The notes beneath the pieces are model-generated. The model was not told the origin of the DNA. It saw nothing but the letters and a program-made list of their open reading frames with translations, and ran no database searches. Positions 56,549 to 63,608 of a stretch of 64,000 nt of DNA are shown here, piece after piece. Where the stretch lies: positions 1,612,001 through 1,676,000 of the forward strand of contig NZ_CP054141.1 in assembly GCF_013284035.1 (NCBI RefSeq), given 5' to 3'. This DNA is from Flavobacterium sp. M31R6 (GTDB taxonomy: Bacteria; Bacteroidota; Bacteroidia; Flavobacteriales; Flavobacteriaceae). The translations under genes and the position numbers were made by a program. Numbering within the stretch: position 1 is the first letter of the stretch; each line of letters starts with the position of its first letter.

Positions 56549-56893
56549 ATGAAAAAAAATAAAATCAAATTAAATGATCTGGTTGAAAATCCGGAGCATT
56601 ACTTTATAATGCTTAAACCTGCATCAAAAATGCGAAACGATATACACAATCTAGAGATAAATGTTCAGGGATATTCCGATCTGTTTTGTATGATTATGGA
56701 TTTACTTAAGGCAGGAATGCTTGCATTAGACGGAATGGAAGTCAGTACCAATAATAGTCCGAGGCATGTTGAAAGATACGTTTACAGTCTGCTGAGGATA
56801 ATAGAAATGCTGATCCCATTGGAAGAGGCAGATTTACTGGACATGCTTTACAGAAAATATTTAAAAGAGAATAAAAAGAGCACTACGAACTAA
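56549..56893 (+). CDS. Small conserved mobile-element protein (paralogue of the gene at 55559)
   Basis: A 114-aa helical protein of unknown function, similar by eye over its last 70 residues to the protein encoded at 55559-55921, with a shared ending LLDMLYRKYLKEN versus GLDKLYKLYLEIN. It is the last gene of the rightward HEPN group and is followed by several hairpins. Confidence 0.6.
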   Translation: MKKNKIKLNDLVENPEHYFIMLKPASKMRNDIHNLEINVQGYSDLFCMIMDLLKAGMLALDGMEVSTNNSPRHVERYVYSLLRIIEMLIPLEEADLLDMLYRKYLKENKKSTTN

Positions 56894-56918
56894 TCTATGT
56901 CCATTCATAATTTTAATA

Positions 56919-57074
56919 AAACGCCGACTTCGGAGGCGTTTTCCGGCCCCGCAGGGCAAGTTGTTTTGAGATGCTGAATTCATTTCAAGCATCTCAAAAC
57001 ACAACTTGCCATGTTCTGGTGAACACATTATTAGAATATGTTTTAATTGAAAGGGCTTGATGCCCTTTTTTTTA
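56919..57074 (+). terminator. Cluster of three hairpins after the HEPN gene group
   Basis: 56919-56943: AAAACGCC / GGCGTTTT-type hairpin. 56955-57010: a 21-bp arm GGCAAGTTGTTTTGAGATGC pairs with 56987-57010, interrupted only by two extra bases. 57050-57074: AAAGGGC / GCCCTTT followed by eight T, a standard terminator. The first and third can terminate transcription; the middle one is unusually long. Confidence 0.65.
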
Positions 57075-57882
57075 TGCTACTGGCAATTAAGTAATTATTT
57101 AAGGATGCAATGAATTCTGACTATACAGTACGACCTGTACACAACGAAGGTTTTAAAATAATGCTGAATATATGTTGAAAATTATCTTATGTATTATTAT
57201 TTATGTATGCAGGCAGACATGTCTTCAAGCATTCAAGTATTCCGGCATTCAAGTAGGCATGTTTTCACATAACTATGTAGGCATGTGTGCATTCCTGCCT
57301 GCAAGCCGGCAGGCAGTCACACAGTCAAGCCTGCAGGAATACGCGCAGGTCATAAGGAGCTCCAGCAGTCCAGCATTACCAAGAAGAAACAAAAATATTT
57401 TTCGAAAAGAAAACAGAAAAAGGAAAAAAAGAAAAAGAAAGCAATCTAAAAGGACGGGATGCAGTCAGGCCAAAAGGAATCGGAATAAGTCCCGAAGGGT
57501 GTCTTGTGAGGAACGAGCAAGGCATTATGCCGAAGTCTTTTTGCCAGACTGGAACAGCCCGTCATACCTTCGGTTTCTTTTTATTATTTCTTTTGATAAA
57601 AATATAAATACAATCGGTAGATAAATGATCGTTTATAAGGGTAGAAGACTTTTCGTAAATTTTGTAATTGCAACCTTAGCAGATATTCGGATATTGCAGA
57701 CAGCTTTCTAAAACAAATGTTTTAAGCTTGTACTATATTATTTAGATAATCGTTTAAAAGCAAACGCCATAGTGCGTTTAGTAAACATAAAATTGGAAGA
57801 TTATGTTTATGGACATGCCCTCCACACTGTAATGAAGTGATTAGCATTATGTGTCGGAGGGCTTAATTTATTAAATGCAGGA
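57075..57882. other. Non-coding, GC-rich repeat-laden region of the island backbone
   Basis: About 800 bp. The only long ORF here (57172-57624, 150 aa) has a biased Lys/Arg/Ser composition and spans direct and inverted repeats, so it is probably not a gene. 57180-57345 has repeated words (GCATTCAAGTA twice; GCAGGCAG) and nested hairpins (CTGCCTGC/GCAGGCAG, 57295-57316; ATTCCTGC/GCAGGAAT, 57292-57340). 57450-57570 is GC-rich and could fold. This may be a relic of a transfer origin or mobilisation region, but I see no nic consensus. Confidence 0.4.
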
Positions 57883-58194
57883 TTAAATCCAGTGATAGGG
57901 TTTATCCTTGCGGTTGAGGTAGCAGTGCATCTCTTCCTTTTTGAGTTCGGGAAAGAATTTAATGGCATCTTCAATGGCGTAGTTGGGAAGAAAGGAAATC
58001 TCTTCACGGACTGCCTTAATTACTTTTTCACGACCATAAAAACGCACGATTTCGTCAATTTGATGCTGACCTCCACGTTCAACAATACGGGCAATAACCA
58101 TTTTATATCCTCCATCCCAATCAATGCTGTCGAATCTAAAATCCCAGAAGAATTTAGGGTGAAGATTGGGTATTTTTCTAGTTAATTTCTCCAT
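57883..58194 (-). CDS. DUF6922-like protein, partner of AbiEii
   Basis: A 103-aa protein resembling small proteins (DUF6922) often encoded beside AbiEii-type nucleotidyltransferases in Bacteroidota. Characteristic text is LHPKFFWDFRFDSIDWDGGYKMVIARIVERGG, followed by REKVIKAVREEISFLPNYAIEDAIKFF. The frame is open to TTG 58221, but ATG 58194 places the conserved LHPKFFWDF near the N-terminus as expected. It lies 48 bp after the AbiEii gene on the same strand. A role as antitoxin or regulator is inferred from the pairing; gene order is toxin first. Confidence 0.75.
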   Translation of the reverse strand: MEKLTRKIPNLHPKFFWDFRFDSIDWDGGYKMVIARIVERGGQHQIDEIVRFYGREKVIKAVREEISFLPNYAIEDAIKFFPELKKEEMHCYLNRKDKPYHWI

Positions 58195-58242
58195 TGTTTT
58201 TTGAATAATGGTTAGTATCAAATATAAGCAATTTCTGCTGAA

Positions 58243-58932
58243 TTACCTGCGAAAACCTCTCTTTTTATTGGGGTTAATTGGTAAATCCTGGCTTTCAGAT
58301 TTAAATTTATATAAAGGATTTTTTACTGCCAGTTCCAGACGTTTTTGGATATTTTTCCAGTTCTGCTCTTTTTCTTTTAGCATATCTACACCGTCAAATG
58401 TGGTAATCTTGTCATAAGTATTCAGGCCTCTGCAAGCCCAGTATGTATCTTTGTCATATTTTCTCTGATAGGCTTGCAGATAAAACTTTAGAGGTTCTTG
58501 CTCAAGCATAAAGTACATGTCGACAAAATCCTTGTATCTGGTACCGCTCTGATGGATTGCATGGAGTTTCATTGCCCCAATATCTTCATTGGAAATCATG
58601 CGGACTCCTTCTGTTGTTTCCACAGAATTCAGAATAGGGTAATTGTGTGTAACAATATCGACTTTTATATTATCGATGAAGGTAAGAACCGTGTTATTGT
58701 AGAGTCTGCTTATCTCTTTATTTGCGTTGTAAGTGGCATGTAAATATTTGAGCATCGCCTGCGGATCAAAATCTTTTGTTGTAAAAAGATCTATGTCTAC
58801 CGATAATCGGTGTCCTAATCGTAAGGCCAGCGCCGTACCACCAACTAATATGTGGTCTTTCAAATTTTCATCTTTCATAAGCCTTTGGAGAAGTTCCCAC
58901 ATCTCCGAAGTAACAGTTTCTTTGCAGAGCAT
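58243..58932 (-). CDS. AbiEii/AbiGii-type nucleotidyltransferase toxin
   Basis: A 229-aa protein of the AbiEii toxin family (DNA polymerase beta-like fold). The catalytic core is visible: GGTALALRLGHRLSVDIDLF (Gly31-Gly32, Asp46, Asp48), a third carboxylate region in NIKVDIVTHNYP, then MISNEDIGAMKLHAIHQSGTRYKDFVDMYFML, typical of the family. Known AbiEii enzymes transfer nucleotides and block growth during phage infection. It is paired with the DUF6922-like gene downstream. An inverted repeat TTTTCAGAA/TTCTGAAAA (58942-58965) just upstream may serve autoregulation. Confidence 0.88.
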   Translation of the reverse strand: MLCKETVTSEMWELLQRLMKDENLKDHILVGGTALALRLGHRLSVDIDLFTTKDFDPQAMLKYLHATYNANKEISRLYNNTVLTFIDNIKVDIVTHNYPILNSVETTEGVRMISNEDIGAMKLHAIHQSGTRYKDFVDMYFMLEQEPLKFYLQAYQRKYDKDTYWACRGLNTYDKITTFDGVDMLKEKEQNWKNIQKRLELAVKNPLYKFKSESQDLPINPNKKRGFRR

Positions 58933-59056
58933 AATTTTATATTTTCAGAAAATTAATTCTGAAAAAGCCCTGCTCTTTTGAAGTGTCCTCTGATGGCTTT
59001 ATTTGACAGAGGATGTCCAATCCTAAAGATATAAGACTGTATTTGGAACAGGTAAG

Positions 59057-59086
59057 CCAAATACTTCCAAATACTCCCAAGTACTT
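59057..59086 (+). repeat. Three 10-bp iterons upstream of the MobC-like gene
   Basis: CCAAATACTT, CCAAATACTC and CCAAGTACTT stand head to tail without gaps, one DNA turn apart, 66 bp before the ATG at 59153. They could bind the ribbon-helix-helix protein encoded next, as at operators or transfer origins. Confidence 0.6.
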
Positions 59087-59152
59087 CCACAGTAGGTCAC
59101 CAATACTGATTATAAAATATATTGGTTTTAAGTAACACCATTAATTAAAGTC

Positions 59153-59590
59153 ATGAAAAATGAAGAAAAAAAGAACCCGCATAAAGGAGGCAGACCTTCC
59201 AAAATAGATCCCGCAGTCCACCGCTATTCCATCAGTCTCACTGCAGAAGAAAATGCACGTTTCCTGACTCTGTTTGAAACCTCAGGAATGCATGTAATGG
59301 CACACTTTATTACAGCGTGTGTTTTTCAAAAAGGGATCAAAACAGTTAAAATGGATAAAGCGACAATGGATTATTATATGCGCCTGACCTCCTTTTACAG
59401 CCAGTTTAGGGCTGTCGGGGTAAATTATAATCAGGTTGTCAAGATTTTATATCAAAAATTTTCCGAAAAGAAAGCTTCGGCATATCTGTACAAACTCGAA
59501 AAGCAGACAATAGAATTAGCTGTTTTATCTAAAAAGATAATACAGCTCACAGAGGAATTTGAAGAAAAGCATATGAAAAAAGAGTCTTGA
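59153..59590 (+). CDS. MobC-like mobilisation protein (relaxosome accessory)
   Basis: A 145-aa basic protein similar to MobA/MobC accessory proteins of Bacteroidota conjugative elements. The N-terminus has KGGRPSKIDPAVHRYSISLTAEENARFLTLFETSG, a ribbon-helix-helix-type DNA-binding region, and the C-terminal part has the family motif YSQFRAVGVNYNQVVKILYQKF (about residues 82-103). Such proteins bind oriT and assist a relaxase. No relaxase gene follows, only a 75-aa ORF, so the relaxosome is incomplete here and mobilisation would need a helper. Iterons lie upstream. Confidence 0.82.
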   Translation: MKNEEKKNPHKGGRPSKIDPAVHRYSISLTAEENARFLTLFETSGMHVMAHFITACVFQKGIKTVKMDKATMDYYMRLTSFYSQFRAVGVNYNQVVKILYQKFSEKKASAYLYKLEKQTIELAVLSKKIIQLTEEFEEKHMKKES

Positions 59591-59987
59591 TATGACAGCG
59601 AAATTTTAAGAATAGTAAATTTATACTAATGTCGATTCATGTACAATGTATGAAACATGATTTTTTAGTGTACCCTATATAAAGAATTGATAAGATACAT
59701 CCGTAATATTTTATTAATTGCTGTTTATCAAACGAATGGCTATAACTGCCACAGCTTTAATTTATACCATCATAAAGTGTCAGTCTGCATTTTTTGTTTT
59801 GAAGATTGCGATGCTAAAAGATAAAGAGTACAAGCGAAACTACTATTGAAGTGACTTTAAGCATGCATCTTTATATTCATTAAAATAAGTAATGATGTGT
59901 AAGTAGTAAAGATCGTGAAAATGGTCTTTTGCCTTTTATGGCAGGAGGTGAAAGATAGCAAATAAAAAAATTATTAAAAGAAGAATC
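59591..59987. other. Intergenic region after the MobC-like gene
   Basis: About 400 bp without a gene I can support; a relaxase gene would normally start here. It contains CATGTACAATGTATGAAACATG and GTGTACCC words at 59637-59685 related to the TGTAC motifs elsewhere in the island. Confidence 0.4.
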
Positions 59988-60215
59988 ATGGCAGGTAGAA
60001 ATTTGGTAAAGCCACAGGCTGAAAGTCGGGATATAAGACTCGAACAAAAAGAAAGCAATTTTTGCGATCAGAAACAAAAAGCTGAAAAATTAACTATTGA
60101 AGAATTAAGAAGCTGTAAAGGTTTTGAAACAGTATCAGAATCGGAGGGACAGGAGATAATTGAAAGCCTGTTTCGGTTAGCAGTAATAGTTTGTAATTTT
60201 AAACTAAAATTATGA
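59988..60215 (+). CDS. Small hypothetical mobile-element protein
   Basis: A 75-aa protein starting MAGRNLVKPQAESRDIRLEQKES, with KLTIEELRSCKGFETVSESEGQEIIESLFRLAVIV. The pattern of a basic N-terminus followed by an acidic helix with GFE and IIESL resembles short proteins common in Bacteroidota integrative elements, which supports it as a real gene; the function is unknown. It is preceded by AAAAGAAGAATC. After the stop another frame stays open to 60309 (INAVIKWLERFTRRDFVKLL-like text without a good ATG), so a frameshifted or separate small gene may be present. Confidence 0.5.
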   Translation: MAGRNLVKPQAESRDIRLEQKESNFCDQKQKAEKLTIEELRSCKGFETVSESEGQEIIESLFRLAVIVCNFKLKL

Positions 60216-60301
60216 GTTGAATGCAGTTATTAAGTGGCTCGAAAGATTCACAAGAAGAGATTTTGTAAAATTATTGGAAGAATGTAAATCAGAATCTCAA
60301 T

Positions 60302-60580
60302 TTACTTAGTATTGCTTACACCGTCCATCAGTTTTTGGATATCGTCATAGCGGTAATACATAAGCCCGCCAATTTTATTGTAGGGAATAGTGCCGTTTAC
60401 TCTAAGATTCTGAAGCGTTCCAGCCGAAATATTTAGAAGTTTACGCACCTCATAACTTTTAAGCCATACGCGGGTTTCTTCGCCTTTCTTGCGAGGGTAT
60501 TGTTGATATCGCTTGATTTCTTCCAGTAATTCTTTTTTAAACTTTTCAAGGTCATCTCTTGTAATAAGATCTACATTCAT
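60302..60580 (-). CDS. Excisionase-like helix-turn-helix protein
   Basis: A 92-aa DNA-binding protein. A short charged helix (DDLEKFKKELLEEIKRY) precedes a MerR/excisionase-type HTH (HTH_17): WLKSYEVRKLLNISAGTLQNLRVNGTIPYNKIGGLMYYRYDDIQKLM, about residues 39-85. This is the usual Xis-like partner of Bacteroidota tyrosine integrases and lies 222 bp beyond the integrase gene on the same strand. Likely role: directing excision of the island and/or regulating the integrase; inferred from domain and position. Confidence 0.82.
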   Translation of the reverse strand: MNVDLITRDDLEKFKKELLEEIKRYQQYPRKKGEETRVWLKSYEVRKLLNISAGTLQNLRVNGTIPYNKIGGLMYYRYDDIQKLMDGVSNTK

Positions 60581-60754
60581 AATACTCAGTTTTACATTAT
60601 TATGTCATCACCATAATAGTATTGGCTTCAGATCGAAACAAAATAAAACTATAGTAGCATTAGAAAGCACAAATGTGTTCTGTTTGGCAGGCATTTGCTC
60701 TTTTTTTCTGCTAAAAAAAATCATGACCAAATCAAATTAGATTAAACCAATAAA

Positions 60755-60784
60755 AAAGGCAGTCATTAATTTTAAACTGCCTTT
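60755..60784 (-). terminator. Terminator of the integrase gene
   Basis: AAAGGCAGT and ACTGCCTTT form a 9-bp stem with a 12-nt loop, with A/T runs outside, 18 bp past the integrase stop. Confidence 0.75.
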
Positions 60785-60802
60785 GTCAAAATATCCATGC
60801 TT

Positions 60803-62047
60803 TCAATCGTCTAATAAATGAGTAAACATCCGCTGTTCAAGTTTGCGCATATCCTCACTGAGTTTTTGTTCAACCACCTTAGCATAGATTTGAGTGGTGC
60901 GAATGCTTGTATGTCCCAGCATTTTAGATACACTCTCAATAGGTACGCCGTTACTCAGAGTAACGGTCGTTGCAAAAGTATGGCGAGCGATATGAAAGGT
61001 TAGTGTTTTAGTTATACCACTAATGTCAGCGATCTCTTTAAGGTATCCGTTCATTCGCTGGTTTGAAATTACGGGAAATACCGTGCCGTTATTCAGTGCC
61101 CTGGGATCATCACGGTATTTTTCCATTAAATCTGTCGCCTGAGGAAGTAAAGGCACACGTACTCCTGTGTCTGTCTTTGCCCTGCTTGTAGATATCCATA
61201 GACCACCGTCTATACCTGTAACAATCTTGTTTGGAGTTAGTTCAGCGAGTTCAATATACGAAAGACCCGTATAACAGCTGAACAGAAACATATCCCGAAC
61301 ATTTCTCAACCTTTCGATAGTAAATTCTTTATCTACCAGCGATGCAAGTTCTTTACCGTTCAATGAATGCCGTTCTACTTTGTCAAAATGTTTTTTGAAG
61401 CTGGCAAAAGGATCTTTAGCAAGCCAATCCAGCTTGACAGCCATATTTATCATTTTTCGCAGCCTTTCGATATGCTTCATGATGCCGTTGTTATTAAGCG
61501 GCTTCTGGTGATCCTTGGGAACATAATTAAATAGATAGCGTTCAAAATCCAGAATAAATTTGTATTTAAGCTGCGAAAGGACAATATCATTTCTGTAGAG
61601 TTTCTCCCTCAGGAATGTTTTTACATACCGTTGCGTGGTATGGTAATTCTTCATGGTTCCCGGAGCAAGTTTATTCATCTGCTGTTCATTATGATATTCA
61701 ATCAGTGCCATTAGTGTTGGAGTTGTGTTGTCCGTGCCCATTACCCGGTCGCGTATCGCAGGGCCGTCTATAGCAGCATCATTCAGTAGCATCTGCTGAT
61801 AGGTATTTATGATTTTTGCCTTGAATTGGTTAAGAAAAATGTTGAGTTCAGTAATTTCTTTGCGGTTTCCCTTAGCCATGCCTTTTCTTTCATCCCATTC
61901 GGCTGCCTTAACGGAACGCTTGACAGAAATCTCAGTCCGTTTTCCATTTACGGTTACTCGGGCACAGATAGGAGCCGAACCTTGGATCGTGGTTTTTTGG
62001 GTCTTTAGGTAAAAGAGGACCCCGAATGTAATTCCTGCTGTTTTCAT
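60803..62047 (-). CDS. Tyrosine integrase of the tRNA-Pro island
   Basis: A 414-aa site-specific recombinase: N-terminal arm-binding domain (GVLFYLKTQKTTIQGSAPIC), SAM-like core-binding domain (about 105-205, MALIEYHNEQQMNKLAPGTMKNY) and C-terminal catalytic domain. Visible catalytic residues are H352-I-A-R355, His379 (LGHTS) and the nucleophile Tyr388 (QIYAKV), with a lysine in SRAKTDTGV. The first catalytic arginine is replaced by Ser263 (TGLSYIEL), as reported for IntDOT-type Bacteroidota integrases. It lies about 300 bp from the attR core and points away from the tRNA. It should catalyse insertion and excision at tRNA-Pro. Confidence 0.94.
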   Translation of the reverse strand: MKTAGITFGVLFYLKTQKTTIQGSAPICARVTVNGKRTEISVKRSVKAAEWDERKGMAKGNRKEITELNIFLNQFKAKIINTYQQMLLNDAAIDGPAIRDRVMGTDNTTPTLMALIEYHNEQQMNKLAPGTMKNYHTTQRYVKTFLREKLYRNDIVLSQLKYKFILDFERYLFNYVPKDHQKPLNNNGIMKHIERLRKMINMAVKLDWLAKDPFASFKKHFDKVERHSLNGKELASLVDKEFTIERLRNVRDMFLFSCYTGLSYIELAELTPNKIVTGIDGGLWISTSRAKTDTGVRVPLLPQATDLMEKYRDDPRALNNGTVFPVISNQRMNGYLKEIADISGITKTLTFHIARHTFATTVTLSNGVPIESVSKMLGHTSIRTTQIYAKVVEQKLSEDMRKLEQRMFTHLLDD

Positions 62048-62224
62048 ATCTCAAAAATTTAATGTTACAGATCAATTGCACATTAAATGGGTCCCAAGAA
62101 AGCTGAATTTTCTTTTGAAAAACTGCATAATTTGAGAAGCATCAAATGTCAAAATTTGAGTACAACTGACTGATTTTTAAAATATTAAAATGATTTTTGG
62201 GGCCTAAAGGTAAAAAAAGAAAAT

Positions 62225-62247
62225 GGGTAGCCGAATAGGTCCCATTT
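62225..62247. other. Putative integrase arm-type site, right end
   Basis: A 23-bp block beginning GGGTAGCCGAATAGGT, identical except for one base to 34997-35019 near the left end and in the same orientation. It lies 99 bp inside attR, between the integrase gene and the tRNA. Confidence 0.55.
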
Positions 62248-62288
62248 TCTTTGATATAACTTGAATATTTTGGAGTTGAATAAAAAGA

Positions 62289-62322
62289 AAAACCCCTTAA
62301 ATCATACGATTTAAGGGGTTTT
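62289..62322 (-). terminator. Island-borne terminator now serving tRNA-Pro
   Basis: AAAACCCCTTAAATC and GATTTAAGGGGTTTT form a perfect 15-bp stem with a 4-nt loop. It lies 24 bp beyond the attR core on the island side, downstream of tRNA-Pro, replacing the host terminator left behind at 34890-34921. Confidence 0.75.
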
Positions 62323-62345
62323 GACTGCCTTTGAAAGGCTCTTTA

Positions 62346-62360
62346 GTCGGGGTGGCAGGA
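62346..62360. other. attR: 15-bp core inside the tRNA-Pro 3' end
   Basis: GTCGGGGTGGCAGGA, identical to 34922-34936; it covers the acceptor 3' strand and part of the T arm of tRNA-Pro. Confidence 0.88.
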
Positions 62361-62421
62361 TTCGAACCTGCGGCCTCCTGCTCCCAAAGCAGGCGCGATA
62401 ACCGAGCTACGCTACACCCCG
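62347..62421 (-). tRNA. tRNA-Pro (anticodon UGG)
   Basis: On the minus strand CGGGGTG (5') pairs with CACCCCG (3') followed by discriminator A. The anticodon arm is CCTGC-TTTGGGA-GCAGG with anticodon TGG, and the T arm is GCAGG-TTCGAAT-CCTGC. The D arm has a 3-bp GCG/CGC stem. CCA is not encoded. It is 75 nt long and intact despite the island inserted at its 3' end. Confidence 0.96.
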
Positions 62422-62543
62422 TAATTCGAGTGCAAATATAAGGTTTATTTCTGCTTTTCAAAGTGATTTTGTAAAATAATTAAAATTTATTTCGGCATCA
62501 GTTTTTTGAATTTATTTGAGTGTGTATTTTTTAGAATAAAGAT

Positions 62544-62551
62544 TACATTTG
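62544..62551 (+). promoter_or_regulatory. -7 promoter element of trxB
   Basis: TACATTTG matches TAnnTTTG, 19 bp before the ATG. The nearest TTTG upstream (62515-62518) has a rather long 25-nt spacing. Confidence 0.45.
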
Positions 62552-62570
62552 CAATTCAAAAATCAAAAAT

Positions 62571-63518
62571 ATGTCGGATACAATAGAAAAAATTAAATGC
62601 CTTATTATAGGTTCTGGGCCAGCAGGTTATACTGCAGCGATATATGCAGCAAGAGCCAACATGAATCCTGTGTTATACCAAGGAATGCAACCAGGAGGTC
62701 AATTGACCACGACTAATGAAGTAGAAAACTTTCCTGGGTATGTTGATGGTGTTACAGGCCCAGAAATGATGGTCCAGTTGCAAAGTCAAGCACAACGTTT
62801 TGGTGCTGATATCCGTGATGGTTGGGCCACCAAAGTAGATTTCTCTGGAGATATCCACAAAGTTTGGATCAATGATAAAATTGAATTGCATTGTGAAACT
62901 GTGATTATTTCTACAGGAGCTTCTGCTAAATATTTGAATATTGCATCAGAGCAACATTACTTGAAAATGGGTGGTGGAGTTTCGGCTTGTGCAGTATGTG
63001 ACGGATTCTTTTATAGAAATCAAGAAGTTGTGATTGTTGGAGCAGGAGATTCAGCTTGCGAAGAGGCTCATTATTTGTCTAAATTATGTTCTAAAGTAAC
63101 AATGTTAGTTCGTAGCGAAAAGTTTAGAGCTTCTAAAATTATGGAAGCACGTGTTCGTAAAACGGAAAATATTACCATCTTAATGAATCACGATACAGTA
63201 GATGTATTGGGAGACGAACAAGTGGTAACTGCTGTGAAAGCAAGAAACAAAACTACTGGAGAAGTGTTTGATATTCCAGCTACAGGTTTCTTCGTAGCGA
63301 TTGGACACCAACCGAATACTGAAATCTTCAAAGACTATTTAACTTTAGATGAGACTGGTTATATTGTAAATACACCAGGAACTTCAAAAACTAATGTAAA
63401 TGGTGTATTTGTAGCGGGAGATGCAGCAGATCATGTGTACCGTCAAGCAATAACAGCTGCAGGTACTGGTTGTATGGCGGCTCTTGATGCTGAAAGATAT
63501 TTGGCTTCTAAAGATTAA
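62571..63518 (+). CDS. trxB: Thioredoxin reductase
   Basis: FAD-dependent NADPH:thioredoxin oxidoreductase that keeps cytoplasmic thioredoxin reduced. The 315 aa show the FAD-binding GSGPAGYTAAIYAARA (residues 13-28), the QPGGQLTTTNEVENFPG segment, the redox-active C140-A-V-C143 followed by DGFFYRNQ, the NADPH-binding GAGDSACEEA, and the C-terminal FAD motif VFVAGDAADHVYRQAITAAGTGCMAALDAE. The length is standard. It is monocistronic, with a terminator 20 bp downstream. Confidence 0.97.
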   Translation: MSDTIEKIKCLIIGSGPAGYTAAIYAARANMNPVLYQGMQPGGQLTTTNEVENFPGYVDGVTGPEMMVQLQSQAQRFGADIRDGWATKVDFSGDIHKVWINDKIELHCETVIISTGASAKYLNIASEQHYLKMGGGVSACAVCDGFFYRNQEVVIVGAGDSACEEAHYLSKLCSKVTMLVRSEKFRASKIMEARVRKTENITILMNHDTVDVLGDEQVVTAVKARNKTTGEVFDIPATGFFVAIGHQPNTEIFKDYLTLDETGYIVNTPGTSKTNVNGVFVAGDAADHVYRQAITAAGTGCMAALDAERYLASKD

Positions 63519-63537
63519 ATTTTTTCTTTATAAAATG

Positions 63538-63571
63538 AAAAGTCCCAATTTTTTAAGTTGGGACTTTTTTT
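63538..63571 (+). terminator. Terminator between trxB and the convergent gene
   Basis: AAAAGTCCCAA and TTGGGACTTTT form an 11-bp stem with a 9-nt loop, followed by more T. Confidence 0.85.
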
Positions 63572-63608
63572 ATGGACTGAAAACTGTGACTAAAACCCAA
63601 CTTTGGGA

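Larger units (their letters stand above)
34922..62360. mobile_element. Genomic island integrated at tRNA-Pro (27.4 kb)
   Basis: The 15-bp sequence GTCGGGGTGGCAGGA occurs at 34922-34936 and again, in the same orientation, at 62346-62360, where it is the 3' end of tRNA-Pro. A tyrosine recombinase gene and an excisionase-like gene lie next to the tRNA-side end, as expected for a tRNA-targeting element. Contents: a cassette-like defence gene array, a type I restriction operon with a histidine kinase fusion, and an ICE-like backbone (XRE, HEPN, MobC-like) without relaxase, coupling protein or secretion genes. It therefore looks non-self-transmissible. The boundaries are read directly; mobility is inferred. 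Confidence 0.9.

Noticed and set aside
57172..57624. A 150-aa open frame in the island backbone
   Set aside because: Composition is extremely rich in Lys, Arg and Ser, the frame spans hairpins and direct repeats, and no domain is recognisable.
34922..62360. A conjugative element with its own transfer machinery
   Set aside because: No relaxase, coupling protein or Tra secretion genes could be found between the att sites; only a MobC-like protein and backbone genes are present.
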